Shown one piece after another: positions 12,571-24,131 of a stretch of 50,856 nt of DNA. Under the pieces are notes generated by a model. It saw only the letters and a program-made list of their open reading frames with translations, had not been told where the DNA came from and made no database searches. Numbering within the stretch: position 1 is the stretch's first letter; every line of letters begins with the position of its first letter. Made by a program: the position numbers and the translations under genes. Source of the DNA: Gonium pectorale (lineage: Eukaryota; Chlorophyta; Chlorophyceae; Chlamydomonadales; Volvocaceae); the NCBI GenBank assembly GCA_001584585.1, contig LSYV01000015.1, positions 463,820-514,675 on the forward strand. The letters are read 5' to 3'.

Positions 12571-15062
12571 TTATCCCATTTGCGGCAGCATGAAGCGCCC
12601 GCCAGCAGCCGCCATGGCATCCGAGTGCAGCTGCGGCGGCGGCATCGGCACAGGCGCCCAGCGCACTATCGTGAACCGCAGGAAGACGGACTCCCAGCCC
12701 AGCGTGCTAGTCGTGTCCACCGTCACAAACTTTGGGAGGAGGATGATGTCAATACCCTTCGCCTTCAGTCGCGCGCGCGCAGACACTACGGCAGTCATGG
12801 CCACATGCATGGCCTTGCCGCCCGCCGTGATGAGCACTGCGCCGCTCCGCTCGCTGACCAGCTTTGAGATGATGTTGGAGACCACGTTGGGCCGGCTGTG
12901 CGCCGTAACCTTGACGGGCAGGTTGCCCGCGTCGTGCAGCTCGTGCAGCTGGGGGACCTTGAACACGTCAAACGCGAGCTCGCAGCGCTCGTCGTTGAGC
13001 GCGTCCTCGTCCAGCAGCTCATACGAATCCATAGGGTTGACGCCCTTGCCGCCGCCGCCCATGCTGCCGGGGTGCAGGCCCGCGGCAGCCATCAGGCCGC
13101 CATAGGGCGGGTTCAGGTTGAGCCCGCCCATGGCACCGAGCGGGCCCTTGGCGCCAGGCATCAGGCCCCCCATATGATGCGCCTGGTGCTGGCCGACCCC
13201 CATTCCAGCGGCCGCGGCCGATAGGACGGCGGCCGCCGAGGCCGACGCAGCGGCGGCCTTCTTCTCCGGCGCGAAGTAGCGGTGCAGGTCCATGAGGTCC
13301 AGGCGGCGGTCTAGGTGGCGGAGGTACGGCTGGAAGCCCACCTCGTTGCCCATACCCTCGTTGCAGACGTAGCCGCGAGCCACCGCAATGGCCTTGACCG
13401 CCACCGAAATGACGGTCGTAAACGAGTCGGTCTTCTTCTCCGTGTACACGGGACAGCACTGGCCCTGGTTGGAAACGCGGCCCAGCACCTTAGCAATGGC
13501 GCCGGCCGCGTTCTTGATGGCTGTGTCCTCCGTAACAATCACGTAGTCTGCCTTGCGAGCACGCTGCTGTTTAGAGCCGCCTGCTGACGCCGCCACTGAG
13601 ACGCCCATCGGCCCTACACCAGCGGCGGGACCGTACGGCAGCTGCCCCATGCCGTGCGGCTTGGGTCCGGCGCCCATGGCACCTGCCAGGTGGCCGTGCG
13701 GCATGCCCGGACCGAGGCCGGGCCCCGCGTGCATGTGCATTGGCTTGTGCTGCTGCATCGGCCCGACTCCCGACGCCGCCAGGCCCTGCGGTACCATAGA
13801 CGACTCGCCAGCCTGCCCCATGAAGGCCGTAGGTGCTTTCGGCGCCTCAATCTGGTGCTGGAAGCACGGTAGCGGTGGTGTGATTGGGGTTAACTTCAGC
13901 AAGAAGTAGTTCTTCGGCCCCGATGCGTCCGCCGTGTAGTCGACCTGCAGACCATAACCGGCAGACCATAACCAAGGCCGTATTAGCCGAACAAGGCAAG
14001 ATTTGCAATTCGCAGGAGCCACGCATGTGAAACAGCAGGGAGGCCTCAACGGAGCGGCAGACAGCGCAAATCGTAATTAGGAATACTTGCTAACCCGCAA
14101 CCTTGCTTCAGGGCGCAATCGCATGCGGGAAGGCGCCCCTGACCCCGGAGAACCCTGAAACCCACCGTGGACAGCAGCAGCAGCACGTCGCGGCCGTTGT
14201 TTGCCAAGTTGATACGCATGATGGACAGCGCCTGCAGCGCCACCTTTGAGGCCTCCGGGGTGAAGATGACCTCCAGCTGCTGCGACCCGCTCTGAAACAT
14301 GTTGAAGAGGGAGATGCCCGCCACCAGCGGGTTGCTGGTCACATCCACCTTCAGGACGGATCCCCGCGTTTTCTCCTGGTTCAGAGAGCACTTGTAGATC
14401 AGCAGCCCGATGCCCTCCGCGGCGTCAGTGACGAGGAATGGCACAAAGCCAAGGTCGAAGCGCGCTACCGCCTGGTGGTTGATCTTGCGCGCGGCCAGCA
14501 CAACGCGCAATGCTTGCGTGAGGACTTCAACGCTTGTCGCGCCCGACTGGTCCAGCTGCGTGTTGAGCACGAAAGATGAGTGCGCCGACTGCGAGAACGT
14601 GAAGTTCACGAGCCCAGCAGCTTGCATACAATCCGTGATCTGTAAGCAGCAAATAAATAAACACGTTAAGGTTGGCACGGTCTGTTTCCGGCACAGTTGT
14701 CCGCGGCAAAGCAATAGCACCTGCGTCACCACGATTTGCGTCGGCAGGCTTGCCAGCTGCTGCATGACAGTAGGCTGCTGCTGCAGGTTGGCCGCCTGCC
14801 CCGCTCCGGCCTGCAGCTGACCAAGCTGGTCGAGGGCCAGGTTCGGCACCAGTTCCTCCGCCGGCTGAGAGGCCCCGCCATCCACGTCGCCGAGAAGCAT
14901 CTGCTGCAACAGCAGCTGCGCTCCACTGCTCTCCTCAAGAGCATGCGGCGCAGCTCCAGACCGTGGCCTCGACTCCGAGTCCAGCTGCAGCGGCTGCGCC
15001 GTTTGCTGCTGTTGTTGCTGTGTCAGCTGGTTCAGTGCCTCAACCAACGCATTGGCGCTCAT
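12571..15062 (-). CDS. Protein with about four SpoVS/Alba-like repeats (729 aa)
   Basis: Three in-phase exons: 14721-15062, 14166-14639 and 12571-13944, with a TAA stop. Residues 1-114 are Gln/Leu/Ala-rich. Then come repeats resembling the SpoVS family (Alba fold): (i) about 120-205, half-conserved, containing LTQALRVVLAARKI and GLLIYK; (ii) about 206-290, with LKVDVTSNPLVAGISLF then ALQALSIMRINLANNGRD; (iii) the middle of exon 3, with ADYVIVTEDTAIKNAAGAIA then VAVKAIAVARGYV; (iv) the C-terminal part, with LPVKVTAHSRPNVVSNIISK then KAKGIDIILLPKFVTVD. Repeats ii and iii are separated by a Met/Gly/Pro/His-rich linker, iii and iv by an Ala/Gly/Met-rich one. Single-domain SpoVS proteins are bacterial sporulation regulators and Alba proteins bind DNA or RNA, so nucleic-acid binding is a reasonable inference but unproven here. 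The ATG sits directly after a good acceptor (TTTTCGGCCGCAG), so a 5' UTR intron or an upstream coding exon is possible. Domain assignment is by eye. Confidence 0.8.
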
Positions 15063-17488
15063 CTGCGGCCGAAAACAGTTCAGGACGGAAGCGAAGGTCC
15101 TGCGTCCCTCGCGCCAAGCCGCTGTTGCGATGCTGTATGCTAAATGCTTCCTGCTCACCTCTGTGCGCCGCCGCCCGGCCCCTGAAGGCTAACCCTGAAC
15201 TAGACAGCAGCTTGCTTCAAGTGACCTCCCAGTAATGAAGCATCAAAAGAATGCAAAGCAGCGCATGTTTAAGTGGCTGTGGGCTTATGAGATGGGAGGC
15301 AGCGGGGCACAGGCCCAAAAATGGGGTACGGAACCGGTCCGAAACTTGCCGAACTGCAGGCTGCCCCGCACCCAACGCCCAACGGGCTCTATAAGCGCAA
15401 GTCTTTTCTTCGAGTATCCGTCAAGGGCTTTGTCGGGCAAGTAGTTTGTCACTCTGCCCTTCTTGGCGTCCTTGTTTAAAGTTTAGGAATCGTTAAGGAA
15501 GGATATGCAGTAGAGCACAAAGGATGGGGAGGCCAAGGACACACAAAAGAATTTCCCGTATGATGAATGTAGTGCCCCCAGCCGTGGGTGCCTCTCGGCG
15601 TCGACGGAAACCCCGATTGGTACAAAATCCAAATGTTGCAAAGGTGCAAGGGACTCTTGTGCGAGACCGGCAGGCATGCCAAAACCTCGACATTCACCGT
15701 CATGCACCAGGAAAATATGCAGGCTGCAAAATTTCCGCAACCATCTGCAAAACGGCTGAAACCCTTGCAGGGGTTCCTTCGTACTTGCAGGTTGCCTCCT
15801 TCCTCACATGCCCTACAAAGTGCAGATACCTCTAAATTTTCTCTATTACTTAAATCCTTCTGCGTCGGATGGGACCACGGGCCGATGTCAAGTACGTCCA
15901 AGGCAGTACGTTCCCTGATCGGATTGTCTTTTAAGACTCCTAGTGTGATCCTAGAAAAATCATGCTCCACCTTGTGTTGCAGTCCTGACTGACCGCCCCC
16001 ATGGTCATGCAGGCAGAGTGCAATGTTGGGACTACCCCGCAAGGGCGTGGTGGAGCGCTACTGCTGCAAGAAGAATTGGATGGCCGTTACAAAGCCCTTG
16101 TCGAACCCCCTGAACGCACATGGCTTGAAGCGTGTTCCCTGGGAACGGACCCGGGGAAAAGCACGGGCGCAAGCTGCCCGCACATTCCCGGTGTAGTCGG
16201 AGCACAAAGTGCATATTATGGATGTGATCCTCGACCAATATATCCCGTAGCCGTGTCTATGACACGCAACGATGCATCCACTCTACTCGACTCTACTTAG
16301 ACAGACTTGGCCAGCAATAGTCCCGTTGTATGTATGTTTCATCTTTCATAAACCTGGACTTTATTTGCCCCCGGTCGCCAAAAGCCCTTGCCCCAAAACT
16401 CCATGGCCAGGGTTCGGCAAGCTCGCCTTGAAACACAAAGCGCTCATAGGCCACCGCTGATCCCCCTAGGCACCCAACCGCTTTCGGACCGCCCAACACC
16501 CACCGAAAACCAAACATACATCAGCGCACATGAAGGCAATCATTCTGGCGCTGTGTCATTCTTATCACGCCAGCCAACCGATGCCGGCACGATGTCCTTG
16601 TTTGCAATTTACAAGGCCGACTGGGCAGGTTTTGCGCCAAACAGTTCACAGGTATATACACAAAGACCCGGGCTGCAGTAAGCGTGCAGTCATGCCGACA
16701 CACGGGCATCTTCCTGTTTCACCAGCAGAAGGAAAACACTGACGGTCCCAACCAACGCACGCAACTTTAGAGTGGCAAGGGGCACCTACATGCGAGGAAG
16801 ACAACCGCACAGCAAACCGGCTACTAGAAGGTAATTCAGGGCTGAGGCGGGCGTGGCACGGCCGTCATGGCAGTCACAGCACTGTAACGCTTCACAGACG
16901 TGTTGCCGATACCGTCTGCTGCACCGTCACCCGCTGTCCTGGCCGGAGCCGCTGTCACGATAGCTGGGTGCTGCACGGAGCCCTGAGGCCGATAGTTCTG
17001 TCCTTGATTATGAACCCGGCTGCTGGCTTGTTGGTCCCCTACGGCCTGGGCTGGCCAGTCAGCGCCCTGGGAAAATGGCCGTTGCCGGGGATTCCTGCGG
17101 CCGGCATCGGGAGGACAAGAAGCACCACGCGGCTGTTCACCTATCTATCTTGTGGGTGTGCGAACGTTTGACGCGGCAAGTGACGTGCCTGACCGGCGTG
17201 TATGTCAACATGTACGATGTAATATAGCAGCAGTATGCGGTCGAGTTGAAGTTGTCATCTAGACTGAATGCGTATTCTTGGTTTGGTTTACTCACACGTC
17301 AGTGTCGTGCTGCACCGTACTGCTCGCCATAGCAAGACCATGCTCGGAACTTGGTCCCTGCATGTGTCAAGAGGCGGGCTGTCAGTACCAGAGGCAGGCA
17401 GAAAGCACAAATAACGCGACTCTTCCAAAAATGGCATAGACGTTCGCATACAGCCATATTCTTCAAAGGTGCTAATGAACACCGCTCA
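15063..17488. other. Intergenic interval, nothing recognised
   Basis: It is less GC-rich than the flanking genes. The longest open frame (minus, 15476-16042) has no recognisable motif and no splice-consistent extension. The interval should contain the promoter or 5' UTR of the SpoVS-like gene and the 3' UTR of the coiled-coil gene. Confidence 0.6.
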
Positions 17489-17493
17489 TTACA
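17489..17493 (-). terminator. Possible TGTAA polyadenylation signal of the coiled-coil gene
   Basis: TGTAA on the minus strand (TTACA on plus) is the usual green-algal polyadenylation signal. It lies only about 20 nt after the stop codon at 17512-17514, which would give an unusually short 3' UTR, so it may be coincidental. Confidence 0.3.
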
Positions 17494-17511
17494 GGTAAGG
17501 CAGGTAGGCCA

Positions 17512-20500
17512 TCAGGACATGGCGCCAGATTGCGGCTGTTCAATGCATCGGAACACTCCACCTACTTGCGGTCCATCATCAGAGAAGCGCACACTCTTGA
17601 TGCTGCCCGGCTTGTGTGGCTGTGTGCTGATCGCGTCCCCGCCACGGAAGAAGCTCGAGCTGGAGCTGGACGACAGGGATGGAGCCTTCAGGGACGAGGC
17701 CAGCCGTACACCGTCGGCGCTCGCACCAGCAGCGCAATGGGTAGGCGCTCCTCCCAGCACCAAGCTGTGCACCGCAATGCGCGAGTGCGCATATGCCGCT
17801 GCGACCGCACCGGCACCGAGCCCCGTGTCTACGCTAGGACCAGGACGCTTTCTCACGCCCGCAGCCGCGCCTTCAGCTGCATCTGAGGCTGCTGCCGCAG
17901 CGGGCATATAATCCGCCAGCACCCCATGGAGCAGGGTCGTTGATTGGCCGTCGGCACCCAACTCGCTTGCTGATGATGGTGCTGGAGGGATTCTTGTGGC
18001 AGGGCCTTGCTCCGATACATCTTCCCGTACAACAAATGCTGGGTGCGGCGGCGAACGGGGCGATTGGACATGAGTAGACGAGCGCGCGGGGCTGGCAGCA
18101 GAGTGCTGGTGGTTATAGAACCCCAGGCCGGGGCTTGAGACAGCAGGCGGCAAGTCCAGTGCCAGTGCGCCGGTGAGCTCGCTTCCAGCTGCAGCGTGGT
18201 GAGGCTCCTGAGCCCCGTTAGAGGACGTCGACCAGTGGATAAGCGAGCCGATCGCATCGCCGCTCAACGGAGCACCCGTGGCGAAGTACGGCGGCCCCAC
18301 CTGAACTTGCACCGGAACCGGTTGCTCGTTGGAAGCACTTGAGGCCCACGCCTGCACCCGCGGCACCGACAGGGCCTCAGCTGCTGTCGCCGGCACGGGC
18401 ATCGTTACTGCAGACCGCGCGCTGGCACCAAGGCCCGAGGGCGGCGTTCCTGCTGAGGAACGGGGCGAGGCGGTCATGCCCGCCAGGGCCGGATGGACAG
18501 GAGGGCTGCTGGTCGAGGTGCGCACTGGCAAGAGGGCACCAGCGCTCTTGACGATGTCGAAGATAGCGGCAGCAGAGTCCTCGCGGTCGAAGGCGGAAAC
18601 CTGCCCGGCCCCCGTCGCACGAGCCATGGGCCGAGAGGGCGCAGTGCGCATGGTAATGGCAGGCCGGCTCTGGCTGGCATGCTGCTGCCATGGGCGCACG
18701 TGCATTGTGCCATCCTCCGGCTCGGGTGCTGGGGCACTGACCTGCGAGACCAAGGGACCAAAGCTTTGCATGACAAGTAATGCGCGTTACCAGGGTAAAT
18801 GCCAAGGTACTGGAAGGCTGACAGCAAGGCCATGACATCCAAATGGATACCGCTTTCCCAACGCATGTCCGGGAAACCAACAGACGAGGCACACAGCGCA
18901 CGCACATGCCAAGCCGTGCTAACGCCCCTGCACGTAATGGGATACCAATGCTTCACGACAGGCACAAGCGCCCTCTCATGGGCATTACGGTCAAGGTGTT
19001 TCGTTTTGTTAAGGGCTAATAATGTCTCGCCGCTCACCGTCTGAGACTTCTGCGGTTGTTGGACACGCGACGACAGCCCATGCGCCGGTTGAGTCTGGTG
19101 CTGAGGTGCCTTTGTCGTTTCTTCAGGCTGCCGCGATAGGTATGCATGGGGACTTGCGCCTCCGGACTGCACTACTGCGACCAGCTGCTCCTGCAGCTGA
19201 CGCAGCTGCGCCTGGTGGTGGGGAGGCGGCTGGCTGGCGCCGCGCTCGGCACTGGCCCCGTGCTGCACCACGACGCCGCCCGTGAAGAAGATGTCGCTGT
19301 CATCGGAACTGGAAGAGCTGGCCACATCAGCAAGCCACATGTCACCCGTCTCATGCAGGCTGCCGCGCCGCTCCAATGCACCCATCACAACGTTCTCACG
19401 AGCAGACGATTGATCCAAACCACTCCTGAGTTCCCGACTCAGGATGCGAGGCCCCGTGCGGATGGTGACTGGGGCCAAGCTCTCAGCACCCATCACGGGC
19501 GCCGCCGCAGCGACTGAGAATGATACCCTGGGAATGTCCCCGACCGGCGACCCGGGCTCGCTTGAAACCACGACTGAGCTGGGTGGGCTGCTGCGGGCCG
19601 TGCGAGCGCTAACGGGCAAAGCCCAAGCCTCGGGTACGACGCCCCCAGCGAGTGAGCTGTCGAGGCCCACCGGTTCAGGTCCGTCCTCCGCAGCGTGGCC
19701 GGCGATGCGCTGCGTTCGGTGCATGGCTGCCTCCGCCTCTGCCGTTGCGTCTGGCATTCGGGCCGAGGGAACGCTGGTGACCGGGGCACCGCTGTGCCCC
19801 GCAGCAGGCACGGCTTCGCCGTCACCCAGCGGAGAGGCCAGGGTGGGCTCTGGGTACAGATGGCCTTCCGCAGGCCCTTGAGGGCGCCGGCTCACGTCGG
19901 CAGAATCCGACTGTACGTGTGGCCAAGGGCGGTCCTGCGACCTTGGCGCCGAGGACCACAGGGGCCGGAATGGGGTATCCTGGTAGGCTCTGCCCGGTCC
20001 TGGAGCGCCCTGGCTATGAGGAGCAGCGACGCCAGAAGCGGGCGCCACGATGTGGGTTGCCCCAGTGGACGCGGAGTTCCGGAAGATGTAATCTGTTGGC
20101 GTCCAAGATAGAACGTCGATGCCGTTCGCAAGAGCCGCGTGTGTCGAAACCCGGGCGCTGCTGTCGTGCGTGGGCTCCGGATGTGTAGGCAAGCGCGATG
20201 CAGCATCTGCGGAGGACTTGCGTGCGCCAGTATCGGCTCGTTCAGCCCCGCCGCCAGCCGCCGTTTCAGAGATGCCCCCTGATGCATCTACTGAGAAGCC
20301 GGCTGGCCGTGATGCTGTGGACACCGCGTCGGCGGCAACTGGGGCGGCCTGAGCCTCTGCCGCGCGCTTCTCGGGCCCGCCAACATGGAGCAGGCCTGAC
20401 ACGTGGAGGTTCAGAGGCACTGGCCCCTCCGCCGCCCTTCCGCCATCAATCTGCAAACCGAATTGCAAGGCTTATCACTCTTGCCCCACCAAACGCAATG

Positions 20501-23500
20501 CGAGGAAACACCAAGCCTGCAATGCAGGCTTGCAGCAGCAGGCGGGCTTTCGTCTCTATTAAGCTCAAGTACGATTGTCCCAAAATTGTTCCATCCCAGA
20601 AGGAGTCTTCCAATAATCGCCTGAGACCGTGGGGACGGCGCTGGGTCCCCAGTGGCCCATCCGGCACGTGGGGCATGTCACCAACTCCGGCGGCACATAC
20701 ACGAAACCCGTCACATGCTACCGTACGTGTACACCGCTGCGCCGCCGCTATGTAAACCACGCACAGGGGACCGACCTTGGCCATTGCAGCCATCAGCTGC
20801 CATTCCACTTCCGCCTTGCGCGCCATCAGCTGGCGGTTTACACCTGCCTGCACGTCCAGCTGCTGTTGCAAGGACGTCGTCCGGGCCTCTTGACGCTCCA
20901 GCGCCTGCTTCAGCTCTTGGATATGCTCCTCCAGGCCACCGACGCGGCCCTGGGCCGCTTGTTCGCTCACCTGCCAGGTACAGGCGAGGCATCAGGCATA
21001 TCGTGTTAACAAGCATGACATAAATACGGTGCGACAGCTTCGCTGCAGTATCAAATCAGCTGAGACTGTCTTGGCCCCGTATCGCATGATCTGTTTGCTT
21101 GAAAACAAAACGCAAGGAAGTAGCAAGGAGCAACACGCGACAGCGGCTAGCCCCAGAGGACAGGAGACAGCCCGTGACGCCCTTAATGAAGCGAGCCCCT
21201 CCCGAACCCAAAGAGAGGCTCACGCCTTCGCTACGGCTGCCTTCCAAGACAACCTGAGGCAGCCCGCAGTCATGTCGCTAATCGTCCAATCAGAACCATC
21301 GTCGATGGCAACTGGTCCGTCCTGTCAGCAGCGCCAGTCGCATGCAGACTCACCCAGCGCTCTGTGCACTCTTGCCGCATGGACTTGACCGACTCCTGCA
21401 AGACACGGTTCTCAGCCGCAAGCTCCTCGACGCGATGCCGCAGCTCCGCAACTGCTGCATCAGCCGAGGCGCTCCGGGATTCGGCCCTGCAGTTAGGGAC
21501 CTCCTACATTGAGACATCAACATGCTACTCCAGGATTGTTGGACACCGCAGCAAAATTCGGGTTAGGGTGCCACTATCTGGGGCTTGCCGACCAACTGCC
21601 GCACACTTAGTGTGTAAGGAGATTACTGTAAAGACTGTCAAGCCAGAGCCATCCTCACCCGCACTGCGCGTCCACCGCTGAGCTGAGTTGCAACTGCAGG
21701 TCCTCCGCGCTAACCCGCACAGCCGCCAGCTCCTCCTCCAATTGCTGCCGTACAGTTTCCATGTCCTGCAACAGCCGCACGCAGGGCAGTAAGCACGAAA
21801 CCGTGCAGGGCTTGGGCATTGTGCACAGAGCGGGAAAAGGCGATGCAAAAGCGTCGTAAGCTGACCAACAAGCATCGCCATGTTATACGCCCTGCAATAA
21901 TGAACATGCACCGCAAAACGCAACACGCACCTGCAGTTGGCGGGCGTGCTCCACCTCGCGCCGCTGCAGCTGCGCCTCGAGCTCCTCCGACCGCTGCAGG
22001 GCTTGACGGACGCGCTCCTCGACACCAGCGCGCACCTGAGCACACAGGACATCAGCAGCAGGTATAGCTGCTGCCTGGCGCTCTGGCTCAGCCTCAACGG
22101 CATTGGGCGGCGCAACAAGTACGTAACGACTCGCCAATACGGGACATTCGGACGCCGTCACGATAATGTATGAGTCCGTATTTCTTCTCAACGCCTAAAT
22201 TGCAGCACCCGACCTGGTCGAACCAAGGGCCGCGCTGTCGCTCTGCCGCCAGCCGCAGCTGTGAGCGTTCCTGGTTGGCGGCGGCGAGGTCCGCCTCCGC
22301 CTTTTTTAGTTGCATAAGGAAGACTAGGTTGTCGGCTGTCAGCTTGGCAACAACCTACCAGGGGGGGAAGGGAGAACCAACCGTGACAATCGTATGAGAG
22401 TATATCCTTTTGCTGCTGGCCCAGATTCGACCCAGCCCCAGACATGGCAACGGCAGTTGATTTCACGGGAAAGGCTGTACAGACCTACTAAGGCAAACTA
22501 CAGCAAATGAGGAACCTACGTACGGACTACCAGGTAAGGCCTGGAACTCATCCGTAAACTTTCATAAAGACAAAGCTACATTAGCATCCGCAGGATTGCA
22601 AGCAAACGAAATGCCACCACGCGCAACCACGGAGCCGGTGCTCCCGCCGCATCAGTGCTTGTAGTGCTTCCCGTGCTTGCCAGCAGGCGCCAAATATCCC
22701 AGCGCCGCTGCCGTTTGGCAAATATGTTGTGGTGTTACCTGCTGATGGCGCTCCGCCAGCCCCTGCGCTTTGCCAGCTTCCGCTTTCGCCTCGTCGAGAG
22801 CGGCCGTTGCAGCAGTTGCACGCTCCTCCGCTTTGGTGGCCGCATGTCGCATGCTTTCGAGGCCCTGCCGTGCCTGAGACGCGTCGGCCTGCACTTCGTG
22901 CACCGTGAACTGCGCCGTCGCCAGCTCGTCCTCCCTTTGGGGAAGTACGGCAAGCGCGCAAACCACGGCGTCCAGCAGAGTGTCGAGTGTGCTCAATGAC
23001 CAATAGCGAGGCATTTGCTGCATGAGAGGGTTTGCATGAGTGAGGAACCCATCTAGTTTACTACACCGTTACCTGATCTTCAGCGCGCCCTGGAGCTCCT
23101 GAATGTGGGCTTCGTGCTGCGTGACGCGAGTCCGCAAGGTCTCAGCGTCGTGCACAGCCGCCAGCCTCTGCGCCTCGACAGCCCGAAGGCGCTCGTACGT
23201 GGAGCGCAGCTCCTCCGTCGTGCTCTCGACCTGCTCCATGAGTTCCTGGTGGCTACACGGGGGCATGCCTTGCGGTTAGGGGTTCCACAAGACACGCGTC
23301 ACCGCCCCGGGGTACCAACCTCTTGGATGCGAACACCATTGACCGCTGCCATGTCGCCGATGCTGACTGCAGGGCCTTCAAGTGCTCCAGCAGCGTCTGG
23401 GGACAGGGTAAGGGGGAGCCAGGGTGGACAGCTGCCAACAGCTGGGTTCCGGCAGCCGACAAACGCACCATACCTGCACAGCGGATTGACCGTGCTTTAG

Positions 23501-23785
23501 GCCCTGAATCGCACGGAGTGCGAGCCGCTTCTTGGTTGTGGCTGACACCGCCTGACATGGTGAAGCGAATTCCTAAGCTGTTTGCAAGGACCACGACTGT
23601 ACGAAATGAGTGCTTGCCTTGTCGTCGGTCGGCGTGAATGCTTGGAGCGAGAGGCCCAGCGCTTCAGCCAACCCGTTCACGTTGCTAAACAGCTCCGCCC
23701 AGACATCCGCTTGCTGTCCGCTATCAGCATCCTGAATACCTGAGTTGCTCCTACCATAAGCAGGAGTATCCTGTGGGGCTTGCAT
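17512..23785 (-). CDS. Large coiled-coil / low-complexity protein of unknown function (1339 aa)
   Basis: Not recognised as a named family. Twelve exons chain in phase: 23618-23785, 23474-23551, 23316-23396, 23073-23245, 22739-22934, 22214-22354, 21931-22035, 21659-21765, 21354-21486, 20776-20970, 19038-20450, 17512-18741. Exons 2-10 (about residues 57-460) are a nearly continuous heptad-type coiled coil, for example ELMEQVESTTEELRSTYERL, AALDEAKAEAGKAQGLAERH and LEEHIQELKQALERQEARTT. The last two exons encode about 880 residues of Ala/Ser/Pro-rich, probably disordered sequence with Ser-rich patches and a basic-serine stretch (PGSIKSVRFSDDGP) near the end. No signal peptide or membrane segment is seen. 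The first intron uses a GC donor (AAG|GCAAGC). A role as a cytoskeletal, centrosomal or scaffold protein would fit the composition but is speculation. The start is the first ATG of an open exon (MQAPQDTPAYGRSNS). Confidence 0.82.
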
Positions 23786-24056
23786 GCCACAGCGTGCGTT
23801 GCTGACTATCTTAGGCCTCTCCTACTCCATGTTTGTGCGTTGTGAAAGGCTAATATTGAAGTAAAAGGATATATCACAGTTTCGTCTGCACAACCGTTGC
23901 CCACGCCGAGACAAGCCAAAACACGCCGTACCTGAACACCGCGCGCGTACGGCAATTCGTACGGCACTCGCGCCAGGGGGCGGGCATAGCCCTTGGGAGA
24001 CGGCTCCGGGCTTCACGCGGAGCACTCGCGCCCGGGGGCGATACAACCGGAGAGGT

Positions 24057-24077
24057 ACCCTGTCCTCAAAACAGGGT
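24057..24077. other. Perfect short hairpin
   Basis: ACCCTGT and ACAGGGT form a 7-bp perfect stem around a 7-nt loop, between the coiled-coil gene and the ABC1-kinase exons. Direct repeats of CACTCGCGCC followed by a G-run lie just to its left. The role is unknown. Confidence 0.5.
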
Positions 24078-24131
24078 GGCCGTCCCTAGGCCTGAAATTG
24101 GGGGTCCGGTGTTTTTCAACACCACCTTTAC

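Noticed and set aside
15476..16042. 188-codon minus-strand open frame in the 15-17.5 kb gap
   Set aside because: Its start is not supported, composition is unlike the neighbouring genes, and no domain is recognisable.
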